Positions 32,776 through 40,789 of a stretch of DNA of 64,000 bases are shown one piece after another. How positions within the stretch are numbered: the stretch's first letter is position 1; every line of letters starts with the position of its first letter. A program made the position numbers and the translations under genes. The stretch covers positions 1-64,000 of the forward strand of contig JALQPE010001914.1 in the NCBI GenBank assembly GCA_030407315.1, read 5' to 3'. Source of the stretch: Asparagopsis taxiformis. Lineage: Eukaryota > Rhodophyta > Florideophyceae > Bonnemaisoniales > Bonnemaisoniaceae. Below the pieces are notes generated by a model that was not told where the DNA came from, ran no database searches, and saw only the letters and a list, made by a program, of their open reading frames with translations.

Positions 32776-35700
32776 TTATTCTTCTTCATTATCATCTGTG
32801 AACTGGTAATCAGTGTTGGTGTAGAAGCGGTTGAGATAGAAACGGTGGTCCGACCAGTGCATTTGTTTCGTAAATGGCTTGACTGGAAAGTTACTTCGTA
32901 CGATGTGCACGGTGCCAGATATAGTAGATGCAGGAATGAGGTCAAACCAAGGACCACCTGCACTGTGGGATGCAGTGTCATTGCTGTCAACGGATCCGTT
33001 GTCCGGGTCCCATGTGGACCACTTTAAACAAATGCACCCAAGTGATTTTTCCACAGCGGTTTTTGGGGCAAAGCAGGTCATATACTGAACGAAAGCGAGT
33101 TCTACAGGTTGAAACAGGTTTGGAGACTGCAGGCGTACCAGTGCCAGGACGCGCCCTACCCATATGGTTCTGTAGTCATCGGCAGTTCCGGAGATGACGA
33201 CAAAGGAGTACTGCGATCTCTTTGCGGGGCCGAACGATGAAGTTGCAAAGACGCGCTGCTGCTTGTGCCTCGACACGTTTGTGGGGCGAAGCATGCCACT
33301 GTGCGGGTCAAAGTCGTCGGCATCTGGGACGTACCCTCCCATGACGTAGGCGGACTTTACCACGGTGACGGAAATGTCCATGTCATGTATTGGAGGGCCT
33401 TCTGCCGTGGCGCGCAGTCTAGCGAGGGTGAGGAACGCTTGTGCAGCTGTGTCACCGAGTTGCTGGAATAGCGTTATGGTGCCAGACGGGAACGAGGAGT
33501 TGTGCAGAGGCAAAAGAGTGGCAGGATCGGGCTGTCCGTCGATATCTGCAACGAGGAGGGTTGCATCGGGCAGCAGGGAGGCAAAGTCGTGCAGTGCAAC
33601 GGTGAATCCGTCGCGAACGAGTACTGCACCGTCTGTGGGCGATATCATGCGTGCGTTTCCCAATGTGTTCGATGGGGTATGACCAGTTGGAGTGGCCAAG
33701 GAGAATTCCATGTGGCGAATAGTCTCTTCCATGGCTGTGGAGCGCCTTCGAGAGGTTTTCCTATAACTCTGTTTGAACAGAAGATGCGAGTGTTCGTAGG
33801 GGCCTGCATCAATGTGTTCCAGGGCGCCATATCTCTGCAAGTCACCGGGAAGATGGTCTAGAAGATGGAACTTGAAAGTTTTGAGACCTGTGGTGTGGAA
33901 TGGGCCGAGGGTGGAGAGCATTGATTGTTTGAAATAGGAAATGGAGTTCTGGAGGCTTTCTAGTTCGGCGGCAGTCCAGTGCTTGATGCGACCGCGTTTC
34001 ATGACCCATGCGACGAGGTCAGAGTATTGCGTGCAGATGGAAGTGAGGGGGGCTGTATCTACTTCGTCACAGCATGTGTCAATGAATGCTGCGATGAAAG
34101 GGAACACCATGTCGACATGGTGATAGTCTTTGGCTGCGAGCATGCCGCGTATGCCGTCCTCCGTGAAGAGGCCGTTCAAATTGGTGCCCTTCTCACCCTT
34201 GGAGAAGTCGACATGAAGACCGGTGATGTAGTAGTCGCGTTCGATAGCGGACAGAATGCTGTTTGAGCCGGCGAGGATGGATTTTTTCACCTTCTTGAAG
34301 GTGCGAGGTGTCCCGGAATGGGAGGCAGTGGTGGTGAGGTCTGGGGAGCTGAGGCGGTGGACAATGCACTGTTTGATGAGCTTTGAGATGCCGAGGTGGA
34401 GATTGTGCAGAGGCTCGAAGGAGAAAATGTTGTAGGGGTCTAGGGGACTGTTGGTGGGTAAAAGAGCGGTCGATTCGAGGACAGAGTGTTGTTCGAGGAG
34501 GGAGAGAGCTTCGAGCGGAGCAGTTGTATGCTCCTGAGCGCTCTCTTGGCGTGCAGAGCGTGTATCATCGAGGGAGCGGGGCTGGTGTGGCGCGCTGGAT
34601 TCAAGTTGAGTGGCGGGGATGTAGCAGCGGTGGCAGGGATGTGTGGTGGTAGTGCTGTTGCGAGTGCATGACAGCTCTTTGGCCTCTGGAAAGTCGCAGC
34701 AATAATTGGCTAGGATGGGAAAGCATTGGCGGGCAGTTGCAGTGGAGTCTGTGCAGGGGAACCCGGAAGAGAACGCGGTGGATAGGGACGAAAACACTTT
34801 TTCGAGTGCTTTATGAAGAATATCAATTTTGCGAGCGCGACTAGCAGAACTAGAGGTTGTCGGCATTTCATCACCGAACAAGGCGTTGGACGAAGGGTTA
34901 ACAATGTACGGAAGATACCCGACGATGGTGAGGCCGGTACGGATGCAGTGGCGACGGAGGGGGGCGGAGAAGTTGAGCAGTGTGACGTGTATGGGGTATG
35001 CGACGATTGCGGAGCTCTTGAGGCTTGTGCTGCTCTTGTCGGAGTACACTTGGAGGAGGCCGGCAAAGGAGGAAGCGGTGGGATCATTTTCCTCTGCCCA
35101 TACGACCTGTGGATCTTCCGAGAGCTGCACGCGCTGTCTAGTAACCTGGTGCAGCGTTTTCGCGAATTCTGTGTGTAGGGGATGAGAAAATATTGCGGTG
35201 CCGTCTGGGGCGGTCTGTGGGGAGGGGTGGAAGAGAGTATTTTGGTCGTTAGCCAGTGCTAACTGCCTGCGGAGCATGTCGACTGGGTCGCGGAGGTACA
35301 GCTGTGCCGAGTACTTACCAGTTTTGTCTGGAATGATGTGGCTCTTGTAACCTTCGGTGCGGAAATGTGTTTCGACCATGGAAGCGGTAACGTGGCGACA
35401 TTCTTCTACGGTGCGAACGGCGCTGTTGAACTTTTCTAGGGAGAATGCGGGGTCTTGTAGGATGGTGATGACTTCGCTCACGCGGCCAGCGCCGGCCTTG
35501 TACTCGAGGGTTGTGAGACTGGCGGCGAGGGATTGCACGAGGAGGTCTGCGCGGGAGGGGGTTGAGGTTGGTGGCAGTGAAGCGTCACAGGGTGAGTCGC
35601 TGGAGGAAGCACGACCAGATTCTGGGTCTGGGGAGCTGGGTTGCGGGGAATCATGGTCGCCGTTTCGAGCAGGCTCATGGGTGACGGCAGGGACACGAGC

Positions 35701-35814
35701 GTTGTTGAAATGTTGGGGAGAGGGGTTGAAACGGTAGCGACACGTTCGCTCATGCAGCGCGAGCGCATAAGCATCTACGCAGTAGTAGAAGCACCCTTCA
35801 TACTTGCATTCCAT
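32776..35814 (-). CDS. Plavaka-like DDE transposase of Element 2
   Basis: An intronless gene of 1012 residues. The N-terminus has a C-x4-C-x12-H-x3-C zinc finger (residues 3-25), as is common in this family. Core motifs resemble Plavaka/CACTA-type transposases: VYSDKSSTSL (D259) followed by a YPIHVTLLNFS strand; YCCDFPEAKEL (D374) followed by HPCHRC; FSFEPLHNLHLGI (E467, replacing the frequent D in the DPLHQL-type motif); and near 672-690 the EHSHLLFKQSYRKT signature. D259, D374 and E467 are candidate catalytic residues, assigned by pattern only. It should bind the element's ends and perform cut-and-paste. The frame is uninterrupted, which suggests recent activity. Confidence 0.8.
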   Translation of the reverse strand: MECKYEGCFYYCVDAYALALHERTCRYRFNPSPQHFNNARVPAVTHEPARNGDHDSPQPSSPDPESGRASSSDSPCDASLPPTSTPSRADLLVQSLAASLTTLEYKAGAGRVSEVITILQDPAFSLEKFNSAVRTVEECRHVTASMVETHFRTEGYKSHIIPDKTGKYSAQLYLRDPVDMLRRQLALANDQNTLFHPSPQTAPDGTAIFSHPLHTEFAKTLHQVTRQRVQLSEDPQVVWAEENDPTASSFAGLLQVYSDKSSTSLKSSAIVAYPIHVTLLNFSAPLRRHCIRTGLTIVGYLPYIVNPSSNALFGDEMPTTSSSASRARKIDILHKALEKVFSSLSTAFSSGFPCTDSTATARQCFPILANYCCDFPEAKELSCTRNSTTTTHPCHRCYIPATQLESSAPHQPRSLDDTRSARQESAQEHTTAPLEALSLLEQHSVLESTALLPTNSPLDPYNIFSFEPLHNLHLGISKLIKQCIVHRLSSPDLTTTASHSGTPRTFKKVKKSILAGSNSILSAIERDYYITGLHVDFSKGEKGTNLNGLFTEDGIRGMLAAKDYHHVDMVFPFIAAFIDTCCDEVDTAPLTSICTQYSDLVAWVMKRGRIKHWTAAELESLQNSISYFKQSMLSTLGPFHTTGLKTFKFHLLDHLPGDLQRYGALEHIDAGPYEHSHLLFKQSYRKTSRRRSTAMEETIRHMEFSLATPTGHTPSNTLGNARMISPTDGAVLVRDGFTVALHDFASLLPDATLLVADIDGQPDPATLLPLHNSSFPSGTITLFQQLGDTAAQAFLTLARLRATAEGPPIHDMDISVTVVKSAYVMGGYVPDADDFDPHSGMLRPTNVSRHKQQRVFATSSFGPAKRSQYSFVVISGTADDYRTIWVGRVLALVRLQSPNLFQPVELAFVQYMTCFAPKTAVEKSLGCICLKWSTWDPDNGSVDSNDTASHSAGGPWFDLIPASTISGTVHIVRSNFPVKPFTKQMHWSDHRFYLNRFYTNTDYQFTDDNEEE

Positions 35815-36410
35815 GTCGAGTTTTGACGCAAAAGGGAGGATTGCGAGCTGAACAGGGGAGACTGTGCCGTCCAGATGCGACCAATTTTATTTTTGTGGTG
35901 CTTTCGAGACTTGGAATGTAACGTGTTCGTAGTTTTTTGGGTAGTAGTTTTGTGCTCACTCCAGCTGACATCCCAACGGTGGAATTTAACCGAGAGTTCA
36001 ATCATTTCCAACTGTTACATCACATTGCGTGCTGGCAACGTGTGCATGGAAGGACGAACGACTGCCCTGGGAGATGAATTTTCAATTAATTCATTTGTAA
36101 TAATAAACTTTTTTATTTCCAAACTTCGTGGAATCTGAATGTGCTTTACAGCGGATATGCCACAGATCATGTAAGGAAAGCAAATGGATTCTCATATATA
36201 TGATTATATGTTTATATTCGTTGTTCTCGATCCGGATCTCTTGTTCGGGGAATCAGAGACCATGGCTTGGGCCATACTCAATCTCACTGCCGGCGATGAT
36301 TTCGAGTATGCACAGCAAGACTTAAGCGGACGCAGAAAGCTGTCCGGTCGACGCCGCAGGCTCCACTCCGCCCTCATCACCGACTGATCTTCTTTGACCG
36401 ACTTTGCTTT

Positions 36411-36448
36411 GTACGTGCGCGAATCTTGATCAAGATTCGCGCACGTAC
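36411..36448. repeat. 38-bp perfect palindrome
   Basis: GTACGTGCGCGAATCTTGA followed by its exact reverse complement, with no spacer. It lies between the shared right segment of Element 2 and the micro-exon array. The matching position in Element 1 (about 9616-9627) has only a 12-bp palindrome, CAGGTTAACCTG. Confidence 0.9.
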
Positions 36449-36574
36449 CTTCGTTCCATCCTCTACCCTCGAGGGTATGCGTTGAGGGAAGCGTGGGTTT
36501 TGAGTCTGACTATTTCCGTTGATGCGATATTTTTCATGGGAAGCCTGTTGACTGATGGTGTGTATTGAGCGGAG

Positions 36575-37532
36575 GATGGAAGAGAGGTACGTGAAGTTTT
36601 GAAAGTATGCTGTGAGGGAAGGTTGATTTTGAGTCTGACTGTTGTGGTTGATTCCGATGTTGTGTAGATGATGCAGGAATGTTGATGACGGAAGGTAAGT
36701 TTCATTGAGTGCCAAGATGTGCTTTGCGAAGATATGGACTGCTGACTATGATTATTGTTAATTGCAAGGTTTTTGGATCATGGTTTGTATTGTGTGTAGG
36801 ATGGATGAGAGGTACATTTGCGAGTTCTCAGGGTATGTAGCGAGGGAAACGTTGGTTTTCAATCTGACTGTTGCGATTGAATCCGATGTTGCGTAGGTGA
36901 TGGAGGAATAGTGATGACGGAAGGTAAGTCACATTGGGCGCCCAGACCGGTTGTGCGAAGATGCGGAATGCTGACTACTTTTCTTGGCTACACGATTACG
37001 TGATTTATGGTTTTTATTGTGTGCAGGATGGAACAGGTAAAGTAAGTGTGCGAGTTTTGAAAGTAAGCAGCGAGGGAAGGTTGGTTTTGAGTCTGACTAT
37101 TTCCGTTGATGCGATATTTTTCATTGGAAGCCTATTGAGTCATGGTGTGTATTGTGTGGAGCGAAGGTAAGTGTGCGAGTTTTGAAAGTATGCTGTGATG
37201 GAAGGTTGGTTTTGAGTCTGACTGTTGTGGTTGATTCCGATGTTGTGTAGATGATGCAGGAATGTTGATGACAGAAGGTAAGTTTTACTGAGCACCAAGA
37301 CTTGTTTTGCGAAGATATGGACTGCTGACTTTGATTATTCATTGCAAGGTTTTTGGATCATGGTTTGTATTTTGTGTAGGATGGATGATTCAGTCATCCT
37401 CTCGGAGAGGTAAGTAAGGGAGTTTCTAGGATATCTGTCGTGGTAAGCGTTGCTTTTGAGTCTGACTGTTGTGGTTGATTCTGATGTTGTGTATGTGATG
37501 CAGGAGTGGTGAAGCAGGAACGGCAGGACTGA
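36575..37532 (+). CDS. Putative micro-exon gene (exons of 5-30 nt), 5' end not located
   Basis: Candidate exons: 36575-36586, 36668-36694, 36800-36811, 36897-36923, 37027-37036, 37162-37166, 37251-37277, 37380-37409, and a last piece 37504-37532 ending in TGA. Spacers of 81-125 nt begin GTAAGT, GTACNT or GTAAAG, most contain CTGAC as a branch-like word, and end mostly in TGTAG or TGCAG. The 10-nt and 5-nt exons add to 15. Joined, one frame stays open throughout and repeats a 13-residue theme (D[A/G]G[M/I][L/V]MTE then GWxR). Substitutions between copies are conservative, whereas the other two frames of the 27-nt blocks contain stops. The 5-nt exon uses a weak GAG acceptor. Without transcripts this remains a hypothesis; the array might be a noncoding repeat. 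Confidence 0.35.
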
Positions 37533-37859
37533 AGGAGAGTGAAGAAGGGATGTAGGAAGATGGGGAATGAAGCTGTGAGGTGTTTCTGGTATGTGTATAT
37601 TTTGGGGCATACGATAGAAGTGAGAGTGCGTTTCAAGTGGTGTAAGATTTTGCTGACCATGTTCGTGTTTGATGTCTTGATGATTTAATGGGCTGGGGTG
37701 GTGTCGAGGAAAGCGGGGATGGTATTGGGAAGGAGCGTATTTTTTGTAATCTAGGTCGTGAGGGTTCTTGCAGTATGTGCGGATGGTGGTGCATGGCGTT
37801 CGGATGGTAGGGAGAACGCGATAGTGAGGGAGATGGGTGATCGACGATATGCTGACAGG

Positions 37860-37975
37860 TATTTTGTATTCTGGCTGGATACGTATTTCCTATTCTAACC
37901 GGGTATTTATTTCCTATTCTAACCGGGTATTTATTTCCTATTCTGACCAGATATGTATTCCCTATTCTAGAGAGA
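37860..37975. repeat. 24-bp tandem repeat, about four units
   Basis: Same unit family as 12059-12220 but with fewer copies; the middle units carry the AACCGGGTATTTATTTCC variant. Confidence 0.85.
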
Positions 37976-38092
37976 CGTATTGTATACGAGCAGTTTCCTA
38001 AATGAGAGAATAAAATACGGTCCGATATGGGCCCTGAATTTACCATCCGCTGTAATTTCTTCCCTCCCGGTTTTCGCTGATATATTGTATAC

Positions 38093-38350
38093 TGGATGTC
38101 GGGTCCTAGTATTCCGCCATATGTACTAGAGAAAGTGGATGTCGGGTCCTAGTATTCCGCCATATGTACTAGAGAAAGTGGATGTCGGGTCCTAGTATTC
38201 CGCCATATGTACTAGAGAAAGTGGATGTCGGGTCCTAGTATTCCGCCATATGTACTAGAGAAAGTGGATGTCGGGTCCTAGTATTCCGCCATATGTACTA
38301 GAGAAAGTGGATGTCGGGCCCTAGTATTCCGCCATATGTACTAGAGAAAG
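38093..38350. repeat. 43-bp subterminal tandem repeat, six units
   Basis: Six contiguous units starting at 38093, 38136, 38179, 38222, 38265 and 38308. All carry the CATATGT variant, unlike the mixed array in Element 1, which suggests recent homogenisation. Immediately followed by GGACGTCCGCATCC and an A/T-rich stretch leading to the right terminus. Confidence 0.9.
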
Positions 38351-38449
38351 TGGACGTCCGCATCCAAAAAATTTTTATTTTTTTTTGGACGCGGACGTTC
38401 ATTTGTTCTAGTAAATCTCGGGGCCGACTAGGACCCGTACTAGAGAGAC

Positions 38450-38483
38450 TGGACGTCCGCGTCCACTTCCGAAAACACAGACG
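38450..38483 (-). repeat. Right terminal inverted repeat of Element 2
   Basis: 34 bp ending CACAGACG, inverted partner of 16186-16219. The adjacent TT at 38484-38485 is the right copy of the apparent target duplication, and gypsy A pol resumes there. Confidence 0.9.
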
Positions 38484-40789
38484 TTCAACATCGTGTTGAG
38501 TGGCCGAGCGATCTCGGCATACGCCTTTACGAAACGGCGGTAAACGTTGGCCGCGCCCAAAAACGATCGACATTGCGTCTTGTCTCGCGGGAACGTAGCC
38601 GTACGAAAGGCTTCCTTGTTCCGTGCTGCGACGTGCAGCTTCCCTGGGGTAATCACGTGCCCCAGGTAGTCAACTCGTGGTTGAAAGAACGAGCACTTCG
38701 TGAGCTTTAACGTTACTCCCGCTGCGCGTAGCAGGGAAAGCACCTGGTCAACGTGACCCAGGTGAGACTCGAGGTCTTTCGAAAAGACGATTACGTCGTC
38801 TAAGTAAACAAGGCACGATTGCCAACGTACTCCGGAGAGGATGATGTCCAACGTCCGCTGAAACGTAGCGGGGGCATTTCGTAGCCCGAATGGCATTCGC
38901 ACGTAGCGATACGTTCCCATGAAAGACGTAAACGTTGTCTTATCACGGTCCTCGGCGGAGACGGGCACTTGCCAGTAACCGGCGTTACAGTCGAGTGTCG
39001 TGAAGATGGCGGCGTCGCCCAACGAATCCAGGCAGTCTTCCATACGAGGAAGCGGGTACGAATCAGCGATCGTTTTCGCGTTCAAACGCCTGTAGTCGAC
39101 ACAGAAACGTAAGGATCCGTCCTTCTTCGGCACCAACACGATTGGTGACGCCCATTCGCTGGACGCGGGTTCGATAACCCCTTCGTTGAGCATCTTCGTG
39201 ATCTGCTCCTCGGCTATCGTACGTAAAGCCGGACCCTGACGATAGGGCATTGAACGTATGGGCCGCGTGCCCGGTTCGAGTTCGATTCGATGCTCCGTAG
39301 CATTGATTTCGCCGAGGCGTCCGCTCGTCCACATTGACGAATGTGTAGCTAGCATCTCGTTGATGCGCTTTCGTAAGTCCTCGTCGTCGAGGTGCGACAA
39401 ATCGATTGTCGACTGCCAATCCGTGGCGGGGTCGTTCCCCTTTTCGTTGACCAACGGGTCTGGCGTTTCGTCGCCCAACCCGTTCGTATTTATCCGCGTC
39501 GTCGCGTCGACTAGCGGTAGGTTCAAAACCTTCGCGAGGGCTTCGCCGCCCTCACGCTTGAGTGGGACGATTCCCAACGGGGAGCGTACCGCGTACGCAA
39601 TCGTCGCGCCTTTCGGCAGCTCGCGGTCCTTCTTCGTGAAGTTAGATACGATAATAGAGAACGTCTCTCTGGGTCCTACGTCGACCACTCCGTTGGCTAT
39701 ACGAAGCCCATGCCGGAATTGCACCGACGCTTTCGGTTCGAGGAACACGAGTCCGGTCGCATCCGTCGTCACGTTGACGGTCCGTTGCGACATCGCCGGT
39801 ACACGCGTGTACTTCGTCAGGCGAACCGAAAACGTTCGGCTTGGCCGATTCGAGGCCGCGTTACGCTCGCGGCGTTTCGGGTGTTCCACGTTTGGATTCG
39901 TCTCTTCCCCCTCCTCGTATGGAGTCGTCGTATCACCCTCCGCGATAATGGGTATCGTATCTCCTCGGTGGAGCTCGATCGTTTGCGCTCGACAGCGTAT
40001 AGCATCGACATGCTTCGACATGAACGACGTGCCCATTATGACGGGGACAGCCAGCGTGTTGGCTACGAAGAATTTTACGCGGAACAGCGAGTTCCCCAGC
40101 CTGACACGAAGCAGGATGGCGCCTTCGATAGGCAAACGTCGCCCGTTGGCGTCTCCGAGCTTCGGTAGCTCTTCGTCACGTAGACAGCGGTCGACCCAGT
40201 CGTAGGGTAGTAAACTTGTTCGTATCAAGTTGTAGCCGCTGCACGTATCCATCGCGATGGTAATCGCCCTCATCACGTTGAGGTCTAGTCCGATCGTTCC
40301 GGATACGATATAATGCTTCGACGCAAGTAGGCACGTATGCCCGTCGAGGACCAACGGTTCGGTCCTGACCGGCGCGCGGTCTACGTCTTCGCTAGCGATT
40401 CGTCGCTTCACCGTATGGGCCCGTATGGCTTCTTTTGCGTCGACACGCTTCGTATAAGCCGCGTGCTTGGCTTTCTCGCGCTCGGAAGCGTCATGCTTCC
40501 GGGTAGCGCGTCTCGCTCGTCTGCGAGGCTTCCTCTTCGTGTGAGGTTCGTTTGTCCCGTCGGACTTCGTTTCTTCCCCCACGTCGGGTGTCATGTGACT
40601 CGAGTTGGCCTTCGCGGCCGTGAGCTTTACGTAACTCTCGTTCATCGGTGAGCCTGCGGAGGACCAATCATCGACGTCGGTCGTCCCCCTTGCACGTAAG
40701 GGTTCAGGCGATGTGGGTGGCTCGTGACCTACATCGCCTGGTCGTTTTCCGGCGCGGGGCCGTTCGACACGTCGTCGTCGTGAGCCCAC
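38484..40789 (-). CDS. Gypsy A pol, proximal half: protease and reverse transcriptase
   Basis: The frame is open until Element 2 interrupts it after reverse transcriptase, then runs a few codons into the element. The aspartic-protease-like site is DTCSG at 181-185, where a G is more usual than C. Reverse transcriptase spans about 540-790 with SEWASPIVLVPKKDG, FTTLDCNAGYWQ at 597-608 and YLDDV at 662-666. The polypeptide ends at IARPLNTML just before the RNase H domain, whose continuation lies at 16183 downward. It overlaps gag by about 61 nt in the -1 frame, consistent with frameshift expression typical of gypsy elements. The truncation makes it non-functional for integration. Confidence 0.9.

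Larger units (their letters stand above)
16186..38483. mobile_element. Element 2: 22.3-kb TIR transposon with epigenetic-enzyme cargo
   Basis: Bounded by 34-bp terminal inverted repeats (two mismatches) and nested in gypsy A pol. In order it carries a pyrimidine-rich subterminal zone, palindromic repeat units, a ParB-dioxygenase gene (minus), a methyltransferase-SET gene (plus), a coiled-coil ORF (plus), a Plavaka-like transposase gene (minus), a micro-exon array, 24-bp and 43-bp tandem repeats, and the right terminus. The 2-bp target duplication, rich subterminal repeats and transposase type agree with a CACTA/Plavaka-like class. All four long genes are open, so the copy could be autonomous (inference). 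Confidence 0.85.

Noticed and set aside
39258..40205. 315-residue plus-strand ORF
   Set aside because: It is antisense to gypsy A pol, which has clear protein motifs; the CpG-rich codon pattern leaves the opposite frame open.
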